Positions 11,655 through 21,100 of a stretch of DNA of 64,000 nucleotides are shown here, in pieces (within the stretch, counting starts at the first letter, position 1; every line of letters begins with the position of its first letter). The notes under the pieces are model-generated. The model ran no database searches, was not told where the DNA came from, and saw nothing but the letters and a program-made list of their open reading frames with translations. Origin of the DNA: Macrothele yani (taxonomy: Eukaryota > Arthropoda > Arachnida > Araneae > Macrothelidae); contig CM077005.1 of assembly GCA_039090855.1 (NCBI GenBank), forward strand, positions 73,466,607 to 73,530,606, written 5' to 3'. The translations under genes were made by a program, and so were the position numbers.

Positions 11655-11990
11655 CAAGACAAGAGGAATAAAGAATAAAAAAATTTAAAATAAACATGAA
11701 CATAATTTGAGAACGTGATATGTTGCGCCAGGTGCATGCGAGATGTCAACAGAAGCGTGCTAAGGGTAAAGAAATGTGCGCCTTATTTGTGGAAGCTCAA
11801 GTGAGACGTCATCGTTGCAAACCACAGGGTTACTCAAAATCTCCATGGTTTCCCTGACGGCAGTGCCCTTGGCGGTAGTATAGTATAAGGAGCAATTCGC
11901 TTTATCTGGTCCCATTTCGGGATGGCGGAATGAGTAACCACTTCTTTTATTGTTGCGTTCATGAAACAAACTTTCACATTTGGACATCAC
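11655..11990 (-). pseudogene. Penelope-like element, C-terminal fragment
   Basis: The minus-strand frame 11760-11990 ends in NPVVCNDDVSLELPQI, which resembles the tail of the plus-strand Penelope-like remnant around 13320-13400 (VCNDSISLELPRIW). The preceding residues (YYTTAKGTAVRETMEIL) fit the end of a GIY-YIG endonuclease domain. It therefore appears to be the 3' end of a second copy in opposite orientation, followed downstream (lower coordinates) by the hammerhead-like motif. Confidence 0.6.
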
Positions 11991-12134
11991 AACAGACAGA
12001 ATACCTGGCTATTAAAATGTTACTCTACATGTCTTATTCTTCCCCGTCATTAATGACTGGCTTTCACTTGTGATATAATTAAATAAAGAAACATTCCTGC
12101 TCAAAAATTAAAGATAATATCAGTTTCGACAGTG

Positions 12135-12210
12135 TGAAAACACAAGTTCGTCTGTGTCCCCGCACTCCGGAGTAAGTCGCTCTCCCAACTGAGCTACGCG
12201 GATAGAATGT
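12135..12210 (-). repeat. tRNA-like fragment
   Basis: The minus strand reads gcgtagctcagttgggagag followed by cgacttactccggagt. The first part is a near-consensus tRNA D-arm/A-box. The anticodon-arm segment resembles the tRNA-like part of the TRIM LTRs at 20573 and 20994 (cgacttgttccggaat). The T-arm is not preserved, so it is a decayed tRNA-derived repeat and not a tRNA gene. Confidence 0.6.
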
Positions 12211-12409
12211 CTCGCTGCAGATTTGTCGTCTTGACACATGTTGTCACTTCTGTAGTATGTCACAACTCTTCCACGCTTATTTATAGAAAACATTCTTAAT
12301 TCTTCCGTATATTCAAGTGACTCTTTTCTTAGCATATCCAAATTAATAGATTTAGTCACGGATTCGAGCTTGTTCAGTTTCCAAAGGAAATTTTATAAGC
12401 AGAGCAAAG

Positions 12410-13430
12410 GGGTTGTCGCTTTCTCGTGTCCTTGCAAAAGCAATGCTCCACTCCGTAGAGGAACATATCTTCATCTACATTAAACCAATATCTTACACCT
12501 GGCTAAGATATGCAGATGTCGTGTTCTTTGTATGTCCTCACAGGAAAGACACTCTTCCATCCTTCCTAGGCAAATTCAGCTCTGTACACTCTTCGATCCG
12601 CTTTACAATGGTGACGGAAAACTACAGCTTATTACCCTATCTGGATGCGCTGTTAACTAAATTACCCGACAACCGGCTCCGCTCTCAAGTCTATTATAAA
12701 CTCACGTTAATCCCTAATCCGATGCTCAGCAGCTCCCTCCGTCCAGCTGAACATAAGTCAGGATGTTTGAGATCACGGATTCTAAGAGCTTCTGCTGTCA
12801 GTTCTACTGTCAGCTCAGATGTATCAGCCAGGCAATCCGATCTAGATAAAATAATAAATCCAAGAATGAAAGCAGGTACCCATACAAACATATATATAGC
12901 ATCATAAGAAAGACAAAGGACACGCAACGTGGAATATGCACTAATTCATCGACTCAACTACAGTACCCGGAATCAATTCAATATATTCCAGGCGTTTCTT
13001 ACATCCTGAAAAGCTCCCTAAGAAAGGTAGGACTCGGTGTGGGCATAAGGGCTCCAACATCCTTATAAAGCACACTTTCAAAATGCTCAGACAGACCTCT
13101 GATCACCAATGAGGCTGGTGTGTATGCCATACGCTATGATACCCTGACGGTAACCAGAATCAGAGAACACAAAAGAGACGCAAAGGAAGAAAGAAGGAAA
13201 ATCATTAACAGCTCTATCCAGAGAAGTGCGTTTCAGGGCAGCGATTCCTATATGTGACGGTTATTAAAAAACTAACTCCTACTCCCACCCCAAAGCAACG
13301 GAATTTCGAAAATCTCGGGAAGTGATCACCAGCCGTGAGGTGTGCAACGACAGCATCTCCCTGGAATTGCCGAGAATTTGGATCCGATACCTAAACTATT
13401 TTTCCCCTCTAAATCACCACATGCCAACCT
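12410..13430 (+). pseudogene. Penelope-like retroelement remnant (RT C-terminus plus GIY-YIG traces)
   Basis: The frame 12413-12907 contains WLRYADVVFFVCPHRKDTLP at the place of the reverse transcriptase YxDD box. It is followed by PSFLGKFSSVHSSIRFTM and LPYLDALLTKLPDNRL, all characteristic of canonical Penelope-like RT C-termini. The catalytic YVDD has decayed to YADV. Further on, broken frames near 13110-13200 show GVYAIRYDT and TRIREHKRDAKEERRK, consistent with a GIY-YIG endonuclease domain in the usual order after RT. Then VCNDSISLELPRIW appears near 13340. The N-terminal RT half is missing. The element is dead. Confidence 0.8.
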
Positions 13431-13439
13431 AACACATAT

Positions 13440-13720
13440 CGTGACTTCAAATTTAGAACACGCTGTGTATTTAATCATTTTTTATGTGTCTCGTGTAACC
13501 ATCTTCATATTTAAATTGTAACGTTCTAGTATTTCAGTTTGTTTTACGCTGTTAGCCTTGAAAAACCCATCTGTCTTTGAGCAAAAACTTGACAAAATGT
13601 ATTTTTGATTCCTTATGCCGATAAACAGGTAATTACTTCAGTCTCATATACTTGGTGTATCGACAGTTCTCTAACTTAAACAACAAGCCCTGTACTGAAC
13701 TCCGAAAGACCCTGAAAGAA
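13440..13720. other. Unassigned stretch between Penelope remnant and palindromic repeat
   Basis: AT-rich and non-coding. It could include the 3' LTR-like part of the Penelope element, but I see no diagnostic motif. Confidence 0.35.
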
Positions 13721-13833
13721 ATACGGGATTACGCCATATAATACAAATTTTGAAGATGACAATCCGATTTTTTGCGTAAATGTGACAAGGATGGTAAGTC
13801 AGATAATATCCGAAAACTTGAAATTTTTCCTCG

Positions 13834-13904
13834 TCCTGGAGCGGGACTCGAACCTGCGTCTCCCAGAAAACGCCTAGGTATGCTAACCACTACACCACCC
13901 AGAA
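13834..13904 (-). repeat. tRNA-like sequence, left arm of palindrome
   Basis: Mirror copy of the tRNA-like sequence at 14123-14193. The acceptor halves read ttctggg and tccagga, with intact A-box-like (tggtgtagtggttagc) and B-box-like (ggttcgagtcc) promoter elements. The anticodon loop is irregular, so a functional tRNA is unlikely. Confidence 0.7.
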
Positions 13905-14122
13905 CGACCATGTTTCAAGTTTCCGATCAATTTGAATTTAACCATCACAGGATTTGCTAGTCTTTCATGATTCGCTTTCTTTCATGATTTATCTGTTTCT
14001 CCGGGCAATCACGGGATAGGATTCTTAACCTCCAGATTCGCTAAACATGAATGCCGGTTGCTTCGACTAGCGAATCCTGTGATGGTTAAATTTAAATTGA
14101 TCGGAAACTTGAAACTTGGTCG

Positions 14123-14193
14123 TTCTGGATGGTGTAGTGGTTAGCATACCTAGGCGTTTTCTGGGAGACGCGGGTTCGAGTCCCGCTCCAGGA
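14123..14193 (+). repeat. tRNA-like sequence, right arm of palindrome
   Basis: Acceptor stem ttctgga/tccagga pairs 7 of 7 with one GU. The D-arm holds agtggttagc in the loop. The T-arm gcggg-ttcgagt-cccgc is perfect. The anticodon stem can be drawn as cctag/ctggg with loop gcgtttt, which would give a GTT anticodon, but position 33 is C rather than the usual T and this shifts the D-arm pairing. Both internal Pol III promoter boxes look intact. Best read as a tRNA-derived promoter in a repeat. Confidence 0.65.
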
Positions 14194-14325
14194 CGAGGAA
14201 AAATTTCAAGTTTTCGGATATTATCTGACTTACCATCCTTGTCACATTTACGCCAAAAATCGGATTATCATCTTCAAAACCCGAAAAATCCTTTGTCTTT
14301 CCCATTGTCACTAACACTAAGTACG

Positions 14326-14472
14326 ATACAAATTTTTGAAGATACGTTTTTTGGTGTAAATATGACAAGGATGGTAAGTCAGATAATATCCGAAAACTTG
14401 AAAATTTCGTCGTCCTGGAGCGGGAATCGATTCCGCGTCACCCAAATAGAGCCCGGGAATGCTAACCACTAT
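14326..14472. mobile_element. Palindromic tRNA-bearing element, copy 2, left part
   Basis: Shares the tttttgaagat end, the gtaagtcagataatatccg block and the cgtcctggagcgggaatcga tRNA arm with copy 1. It stops at gctaaccacta, where the RTE LINE begins. The rest of this copy resumes at 16419. Confidence 0.8.
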
Positions 14473-16419
14473 AAAAGTAACCAAAGCTCTTATGCAAACA
14501 GCAACAAAATTAGCTGGGTCTAAGAACAAGTTGCATGTGAACAAATTATCAGGAAAAACTAAAATGTTGATGCAAAAAAGAAGAGAGATGAGGACAACTA
14601 AAGACGATGTGACTTCCAAAATGGAATATATAGAGCTATGCAAGACAGTACGAAAAAGTATCACTGAAGACGTAAGGAAATTCAACTGTGAACTAGTGAG
14701 GAAAGCAATTGAAATCAACCAAAGCCTAAAGATAGCAAAGGGACATCTCAGTAAGGGAAGAAAACAGATTATGGCACTGAGAAATGAAGATGGTTCTGTA
14801 ACAAGAAATAGAGGTGAAATTTGACAAGAATGAAAGATTTCTACTCTAAATTATATGAAAGGGATGATACATGTACTCCAGACATCATGAAAGGTACCAG
14901 TACCAGAGTTATTCCAGTCCTCCCAGCAGAAGTTGCACATGCAATCAAGAACATGAAGCGAGGAAAAGCTTCAGGAGAAGATAGAATTACTGTAGACATC
15001 ATACAAGTAGCAAGTGGAGAAATTGAAACAGTACTTGCCCAAATTTTCACTCGATGCCTTAATGAAGGGAAGATTCCTGTGGATTGGAACAACGCTACAA
15101 TGATCCTGCTACATAAAAAAGGTGACATTGAGGATCTCAGGAACTACAGACCTATCAGCTTCCTATCAGTGGTTTATAAAATCTTCACTAAAATTCTTTC
15201 ACACCGCTTGAAGGTAACACTGGACATGGCTCAACCGAGAGAACAAGCTGGATTCAGCAGTGGTTACAGCACAATAGATCATATCCATGTACTGAGAGAA
15301 CTAATTGAAAGAGCGAGGGAATATGATTGTGCATGGCTTTTATCGATTATGAAAAAGCCTTTGATTCGGTGAAACCATCAGCAGTTACAATGGCTCTGAA
15401 ATCCTGCGGTATTGAAGATGCATACATTAATATTATTAATAACATCTATGAAAATGCAAGTGCAAAGATTCGGCTGTTTGAGAATACAGCACACATAAAA
15501 GTAGAAAAGGGAGTGAGACAAGGTGACACTATATCTCCGAAGCTTTTTAATGCTACATTGGAGGGTGTCTTTCAGTCGCTGAGCTGAGAAAACAAGGGGA
15601 TAAAGATTAATGGAGATTATCTAACTCACTTTCGTTTTGCTGATGACATAGTCATTTTTGCAACTACCCCATCAGAGCTGCAGAGTATGATCCAGGAACT
15701 TGCTGACAAGAGTAAAGACGTGGGATTAAAAATGAACATTCAGAAGACAAAGTGATGTTCAATGCTTTTACACGAAATGAAGATTTATCGATTGATGGAG
15801 AAAAGCTGAAGATAACAGACACGTACGTTTATCTTGGACACCAGATATCAAGTGAAGATCACATTGATGAAGAAATTAATCGGCGTACAAAACTTGCCTG
15901 GAGAGCGTTTGGAAGAAACAGCACAATTTTCAAGAGCAATATGCCATTATGTCTTAAAAGAAAAGTGTTTGATCAATGCATCTTTCCAGTGCTTACGTAT
16001 GGTGCAGAGACGTGGACCTTAACTAAAGGAGACATACAAAGGCTGCAGACAACTCAAATCAGCATGGAGAGGTGCATGCTTGGTGTAACCAGGAGAGATA
16101 AGAAGATGAACTCGTGGATCCGAAAAATGACAAGAGTGGAAGACATCATGATCAGAGTTAAATCCCTGAAATGGCAATGGGCTGGACATACTGCCAGAAG
16201 GACAGATCATCGATGGACAGCCGAAATTTTAGATTGGATTCCAAGGGACAGGAAAAGACCCAGAAAAAGACCACATGGGAGATGGGTGGATGAAATTCGA
16301 AAGTATGCTGCAGTAACATGGAGGAGACTTGCACAAGACAGACCGTTGTGGAGGAAACTTGGGAAGACCTTCGTCCAGCAGTGGATTGATAATGGTTGAC
16401 AATGATGATGATGATGATA
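14473..16419 (+). pseudogene. RTE-type LINE, 5'-truncated copy inserted in a palindromic element
   Basis: Nearly identical by eye to 52650-54595 of the full-length RTE copy. The endonuclease domain is absent because the copy is 5'-truncated. The RT is recognisable: LLHKKGDIEDLRNYRPISFL near 15110, AFIDYEKAFDSV near 15335, GVRQGDTISPKLFNA near 15510 and FADDIVIFATT near 15640. The C-terminal part (15752-16399) ends FVQQWIDNG, followed by a (TGA)n tail, as in RTE elements. Frameshifts occur near 14822, 15327 and 15750, with an in-frame stop near 15586. Insertion into the anticodon side of a tRNA-like arm is visible because the palindromic element resumes immediately after the tail. The target duplication is short and ambiguous. 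Confidence 0.93.
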
Positions 16420-16660
16420 CCACCCAGAACAATGAAGTCTCAAATTTCTGATTAATTTGAATATAACAGTCACAGGATTTGTTAGTTGAAGCAACCGGCA
16501 TTTATGTTTCGTGAATCTGGAGGTTAAGAATCCTATCCCGTGATTGCCAGGATAAGCAAATTTTCAAGTTTTCGGATATTATCTGATTTACCATTCTTGT
16601 CATATTTACTCCAGAAAACGGATTGTCATCTTCAAAAATTTATACTGTATGGTGTAATCC
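16419..16660. mobile_element. Palindromic tRNA-bearing element, copy 2, right part
   Basis: Resumes with taccacccagaac, the acceptor side of the tRNA-like arm. It continues through the central spacer with its tgaatctggaggttaagaat block and ends with the inverted outer arm (ttcggatattatctgattta, then cggattgtcatcttcaaaaa). Together with 14326-14472 it reconstitutes one element interrupted by the LINE. Confidence 0.8.
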
Positions 16661-16918
16661 TATATTTCATTCACGATTAAGTACAATTACTGACGAGTAG
16701 TAGCCCTTAAAAATTTCTTAGATCTAGTTATGATATGATGCAAGTGACTACGTATTTTGCATATACGCTGCTAAGTGACGCTTACATACATCTCATAAAG
16801 ATTTCAAATTCCATAGCCGGTCTGTGTATTTGTTATTAATACTTATCTGAACTTCAGCCCAAATGGGTTCTCAAGTGCTATCAGAGAACAAATCTGTGAG
16901 TATGACTTCTTCCCAAAG
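16661..16918. other. Unassigned stretch
   Basis: No gene or repeat recognised. Confidence 0.4.
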
Positions 16919-17396
16919 GTGGAAACTTAACAGTTAGTTGATGAAGCAATAAATTTAGAATTAATGACTTTGAATGAGGTTTTCTCCAAATACGCAGCGG
17001 TAATCTATATTTTTCTTTCTAAAATGGCGGAAATTTAACGTCAGATTGATGAAGAAATAAATTTAGAATTAATGACTTTGAATGAGGTGTTCTCCAAATA
17101 CGCAGCGGTAATCTATAATTTTCCTTCTAAAATGGCGGAAATTTAACATCAGATTGATGAAGAAATAAATTTAGAATTAATGACTTTGAATGAGGTGTTC
17201 TCCAAATACGCAGCGGTAATCTATATTTTTCCTTCTAAAATGGCGGAAATTTAACATCAGATTGATGAAGAAATAAATTTAGAATTAATGACTTTGAATG
17301 AGGTGTTCTCCAAATACGCAGCGGTAATCTATATTTTTCCTTCTAAAATGGCGGAAATTTAACGTCAGATTGATGAAGAAATTAATTTTGAATTCG
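16919..17396. repeat. Tandem satellite, 108-bp unit, about 4.4 copies
   Basis: The segment tgatgaag starts at 16939, 17047, 17155, 17263 and 17371, an exact 108-bp spacing. Internal units differ at only a few positions, while the first unit is more diverged, suggesting expansion from the right. The unit contains stops in the frames I checked, so it does not look coding. Confidence 0.95.
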
Positions 17397-17397
17397 C

Positions 17398-18013
17398 AAA
17401 TTAAATTTCGATTGCCTCAAAGAGACAATTGTAGTCCTATAGTCCATCTTATTCTAATAGGTATAAAGATAATATTACACTGATACACGAAATAATTTTG
17501 AATTCCTAAATTTAAAGTCCTGATTTATCAAGTAATGCACCATTGAACCACCTTACTGTTTAGAGTTCCTCCATGGTATTGACGAATACACTTAATTTAT
17601 CGTGTCTTGATCTAGCGAAGTATGCGATTGAACGAAACATTCGTGGCCGGAAGAAATTGATGCAATATTTTCAACAAATATACATCAATTGTAACAAAGC
17701 AACGAATACGCCAATACCAGTCACATACACACTGACAAGGATTGGTTTTATATTATCAGTTCCTTAAACGTAGAATAAAATAAAAAAAATCGAGATTTCG
17801 ATCTTCTCAAGAGTCTGTTTTCTAGGCCATACATTGGAGCAGGGTTCGACCAAAGAATATGAAGCTTGAAGAACGCCAACTCTCATAGAGATAACGTAAA
17901 ACTGGCGACAACAACGCCACCACATCTTAAGAGATAATATGCTGTGCGGGAAAGTTAACATTCAGGAGCAAAATCCGTTAGGGAGACTACGGCAGTGATG
18001 CTTTTCTTTGATT
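17398..18013. other. Unassigned AT-rich stretch
   Basis: The frame 17573-17767 plus is 64 residues with no recognised domain. No repeat relation was noticed. Confidence 0.4.
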
Positions 18014-18268
18014 CACGATGGTTTCTTTTTTTTTTTTTTTTTTTTTTTGAATGGAGGTTTACCGACCACCGTGAGCAACTCAATGGGCTATAAGCAGTCG
18101 CCCGTCCCTAATTTAGGGTCACTGGTTCCAGGGAAGGGAGAGAGCCAGTGCCGTAAGACAAACACAACATCCATGCCTCACCGGGATTCGAACCCGGACC
18201 CCGTTCGGACGAATGATCAGAGGCCATCGCTTAGACCACTGCGCCACCGGGGCGGCCACGATGGTTTC
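18014..18268 (-). mobile_element. tRNA-derived SINE with 12-bp target-site duplication (best copy)
   Basis: The element occupies 18026-18256 on the minus strand, flanked by the direct repeat cacgatggtttc at 18014-18025 and 18257-18268. The minus strand starts with a tRNA-like head: A box tggcgcagtggtctaagc and B box gggttcgaatccc, with a long variable region suggesting a Leu/Ser-type ancestor (inference). A body follows and then a poly-A tail (poly-T at about 18026-18048). The intact Pol III boxes, intact tail and perfect target duplication suggest a fairly recent insertion by LINE machinery. It serves as the reference for the other SINE copies here. Confidence 0.92.
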
Positions 18269-18269
18269 C

Positions 18270-19035
18270 TTCGATCTGATGACTATTTGCTTAAAGCAGT
18301 TTTTTTTTGTTGTTGTTGTTGCTGTTTTCTGATATCCTACCCATCCCTTGTTTTGGTGAGAAAAAAATGCAATAACATTAGTATTACTATTTAAATTAAA
18401 TTTTAGCAAACATTATAGTTAGGCCTAAGGATTCGTACAAAATGCAAACATTCCCTAGTATTTGGCATTACTGAAAATGTTTCTGAAAAACTGAAGAACA
18501 AAAATAAGCCTTGACTAACCCGATTGGCGAAAGAAAACTACCATATCCGATTTGCGAACTGATTATGCTACCGAGAAGGTAACAATTCCGTACTGTGAGT
18601 ATCTCGGCTGGCTGTTCTTTACCCAAAGAACTGAAGTCAACAGAAATACGCATGTGCAGTCTGCTCCGGCATCAGTCTGTATGTTGGCTTCTGTGCAGTA
18701 CATTTTAACTCTTAAGGTATGGCGGCGCTAGTTACGTTTCGCTGAGCCTTAACTTCTTCACAGTTAGATATTCTCTATTGTGTCCAGTAAAATCCTCCAT
18801 GAGAAGAACGAAAGCTCGGTAATTTTTGCGTTAATTTAGCGCCTGATAAATGGATAATTTAAGACTACTGTTCATCAGATTTTGTAAAAGACACATCAGT
18901 TAAAATATTTTGCTTCTGTTTGGTACTCCAAAGATAATGCATGGTGTCTTTTGATTTACCTCAGAAGCGTACCACAATTTTTTAAACACCAGCATCCTAC
19001 TTGAAACATTCTTCAACTTACACATTTACTTAAAT
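18270..19035. other. Unassigned AT-rich stretch
   Basis: Contains a (gtt)n run near 18308-18322. No gene recognised. Confidence 0.4.
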
Positions 19036-19039
19036 GAAT

Positions 19040-19430
19040 GAAATACGAGATTACACCATTCTCCAATACAGATTTGGAAACTGTGAATCCGTTTATTGGT
19101 GTAAATATGTTAAGTCAGATAATATCAGAAAACTTGAATCCGTTTATTAAAACTGTGAATCCGTTTATTGGTGTAAATATGTTAAGTCAGATAATATCCG
19201 AAAACTTGAAAATGTCGTCGTCCTGGAGCGGGAAATCGAACTCGCGTAACATGGATAGCGCAGGAGTATGCATGGTTAGCATACTCGGGCGCTATCCGGG
19301 AGACGCGAAATCGATTCCCGCTCCAAGATGACGACATTTTCTATAGTTTTTCGGATAGTATCTGACTTAAAATCCATGTTATACTTACACCAATAAACGG
19401 ATTCACATATTCCAGATTTCTATTATCGAC
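19040..19430. mobile_element. Palindromic tRNA-bearing element, copy 3
   Basis: Outer arms (aatccgtttattggtgtaaa at about 19086 and 19155; inverted at about 19375-19410) enclose gtaagtcagataatatcc-type blocks. The central tRNA-derived palindrome spans about 19213-19332. Its arms gtcgtcctggagcggg and cccgctccaagatgacgac pair, with the tip around atggtta near 19270. The left outer arm is partly duplicated (gtgaatccgtttattggtg occurs twice). This copy lacks the long central spacer of copies 1 and 2, so the tRNA arms meet almost directly. Confidence 0.8.
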
Positions 19431-19439
19431 AACATTGAT

Positions 19440-20394
19440 TGGAGAATACGCGAACATTCTGGTAGTGGTTATTCGTTTAAAAAACTGTTTGAGGCCTGTA
19501 GTCCGAATTTATCTTACAAGTTTTTGTATTAATTCCACTTTTTGAGACATTTCTGTATTTGTTGTTATTATTAGGTGAACTTAAGTGTTTTGAGTATAAC
19601 GCTAAGACACACTCTCTCTATCTATATATATATATATATATATACGAAATTTTTACTACAGTAAAAGATAAAGTTCCTTAATTCTATATTAATGGACTCT
19701 ATTTCAATAGCATTTACATTTGTAACACTAAAACTGAAGGTCGGTTCAGTTCTCAAACCACCCTATATAATGTTTGATGGGCCATTTTTAAGACTGGAGT
19801 ATATAGCACGACATCGGAAGAGGGAGGTAAATTTGTCGCCACCAAAAATATCAAACCAAAACTGAAACAACGACTAGCAAATAAGGGGAGTTGATTTGCT
19901 TCTCATGCACACGTGCCAGGAACATCCATTATGCATCATGCTATGTTTCTCACTCATTCTAGCACTAATCGCAAAGCACGCACGTAGGAGTCTTCAAGTT
20001 CTCGCACGCTTTCTCAGCTACCAGGTTCAAACATCCTGATTTCCATAGAAATGGCGTATTCCGGTAGATACAGGGACGGATTGGAAGCTCGCGAAGCCTA
20101 AGAGCTGGGACAGGCGTTTTTCGAGGAACCCCAAAATGATGATTTTCGTTTTGCTTCTCAAATAAAAAAAAAGCATATAGTTAAGTTCAAGTTCGCTTTT
20201 CTCGGTTTTGGGAGCATGTTTTGGCCCAGACTTGAAGTATTTTGCCTACAAGTATTAATTTACTAGTTTAAATGCACGCTGATTAAAATTATTTTTGACA
20301 GTAATATTGCTTAAGGTTACACACTACAATTCAGCTCAGAGATTGAGGTGTTATTTCTGGATGAGGAATAGGGGTTGTGCTTGTCCGATTGAGT
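19440..20394. other. Unassigned stretch with (TA)n
   Basis: TA microsatellite at about 19625-19644. No gene recognised. Confidence 0.4.
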
Positions 20395-20492
20395 AGAAAT
20401 TGACTCCTCCCCGAACCAATGACCTCAAATTTGAGATGGACGACTGCTTTAAACCCTCAGATCTCTTCATGGTAATCGTTAAATCCTGGGCA
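20395..20492 (+). repeat. Possible diverged SINE 3' part
   Basis: Plus strand near 20418-20490 reads tgacctcaaatttgagatgg then acgactgctttaaaccctca, resembling the complement of the tail half of the SINE at 18048-18130. No tRNA head is visible. Similarity is partial, so the call is tentative. Confidence 0.5.
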
Positions 20493-20512
20493 CCAAAAAA
20501 TTCACTAAGTTC

Positions 20513-20675
20513 TGTGACGTACCTGCCAGCAGGACGCACAAGACATAAAGGCAGATAGGAATCAGAATAAACGCCTGCGTAGCTCAGTTGGTAGAGCGAC
20601 TTGTTCCGGAATAAGCGGCCTCGGGTTCGAATCCCGGCGTAGACCAAAAATGACGGAGAAATTTACTTCGTTATA
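20513..20675 (+). repeat. TRIM 5' LTR
   Basis: Direct repeat of 20934-21096. Contains the tRNA-like sequence at 20573-20644. Differences from the 3' LTR include changes at the second acceptor base and within the T-arm, so the two tRNA-like sequences are not identical. Confidence 0.9.
20573..20644 (+). repeat. tRNA-like sequence inside the 5' LTR
   Basis: 72 nt with A box gtagctcagttggtagagc and B box gggttcgaatccc. Acceptor gcctgcg/cgtagac has one C-A mismatch. The D-arm gctc/gagc and T-arm are intact. The anticodon arm cttgt-tccgga-ataag has a 6-nt loop, one base short, so it is not a standard tRNA. The promoter boxes are consensus-like and could drive Pol III transcription. Confidence 0.8.
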
Positions 20676-20676
20676 A

Positions 20677-20688
20677 TGGCGCCCGAAC
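20677..20688 (+). promoter_or_regulatory. Putative primer-binding site (tRNA-Lys type)
   Basis: The 12 bases tggcgcccgaac match the beginning of the primer-binding site complementary to tRNA-Lys 3' ends, one base after the LTR. The match ends after these 12 bases. Confidence 0.75.
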
Positions 20689-20921
20689 TATCCGGATGAC
20701 CCGACCGTTCAAAATCTCGCAATGGTGTGATGTTATTTCCACACCGCGAGATAGGAAAAATCAGAGAATCCCTTCTCCAGCGCTTCGAAAAAAAAGTGTG
20801 GGAAGTTGCATTCCACACATCAGATATTGGGAATTCTCAAGTGCATGTTCTACAGTGGATGGCTGCCTGCAACGATTCATGGTCACGGCTGACCCGTGGG
20901 CCATGCCCCCGGCCATCTTTC

Positions 20922-20933
20922 GGGGGGGGGAGA
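20922..20933 (+). promoter_or_regulatory. Putative polypurine tract
   Basis: Nine G followed by aga immediately abuts the 3' LTR, the place expected for the plus-strand DNA primer. Confidence 0.8.
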
Positions 20934-21096
20934 TGTGACGTACCTGCCAGTAGGACGCACACGACATAAAGGCAGGTAGGAATCAGAATAAACGTCTGCG
21001 TAGCTCAGTTGGTAGAGCGACTTGTTCCGGAATAAGCGGCCTCGGGTTCGAATCTCGGCGTAGACCAAAAATGACGGAGAAATTTACTTCGTTATA
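20934..21096 (+). repeat. TRIM 3' LTR
   Basis: 163-bp direct repeat of the 5' LTR, followed by the target duplication gttc. Confidence 0.9.
20994..21065 (+). repeat. tRNA-like sequence inside the 3' LTR
   Basis: As in the 5' LTR, but the acceptor stem gtctgcg/cgtagac pairs fully (one GU) while the T-arm carries one change (aatctcggcg). The anticodon loop is again one base short. Confidence 0.8.
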
Positions 21097-21100
21097 GTTC

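Larger units (their letters stand above)
13722..14290. mobile_element. Palindromic (foldback) element with tRNA-like sequences in both arms, copy 1
   Basis: The left arm (about 13748-13955) is the near-exact reverse complement of the right arm (about 14075-14282), with a spacer of about 120 bp. Each arm carries, from outside in, a gaagatgacaatccgattt-like end, a gtaagtcagataatatccg block, a 71-nt tRNA-like sequence and a gtttccgatcaatttgaatt block. The tRNA-like sequences are divergent. No transposase is present. Related copies are 14326-16655 (split) and 19040-19430. Structure and copy number suggest a non-autonomous mobile family. Confidence 0.8.
20513..21096 (+). mobile_element. TRIM-like miniature LTR retroelement (complete, 584 bp)
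   Basis: Two direct 163-bp repeats flank a 258-bp interior and the whole is bounded by the 4-bp duplication gttc (20509-20512 and 21097-21100). LTRs begin tgtgacg and end ttcgttata. One base after LTR1 lies tggcgcccgaac (20677-20688), the start of a tRNA-Lys-type primer-binding site. Directly before LTR2 is a polypurine tract, ggggggggg-aga (20922-20933). The interior has no gag, pol or other recognisable frame. Size and parts fit the terminal-repeat retrotransposon in miniature class, mobilised in trans by an autonomous element not present here. Each LTR contains a tRNA-like sequence, described separately. LTRs differ at 5 of 163 sites by eye. Confidence 0.88.

Noticed and set aside
14123..14193. 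tRNA-Asn(GTT) gene
   Set aside because: An anticodon stem can be drawn, but position 33 is not T and the D-arm must shift. The same sequence occurs in inverted arms of a repeat, so a genuine tRNA gene is unlikely.
16919..17396. CRISPR array or coding repeat
   Set aside because: There are no spacers between units and stops occur in the unit; it is a plain satellite.
18008..18394. 128-codon plus frame starting with a run of Phe
   Set aside because: It reads through the SINE poly-T tail and body on the antisense strand.
20573..21065. Two tRNA genes
   Set aside because: The anticodon loop is one base short in both and the sequences lie at identical positions in two LTRs, so they are tRNA-like parts of a mobile element.
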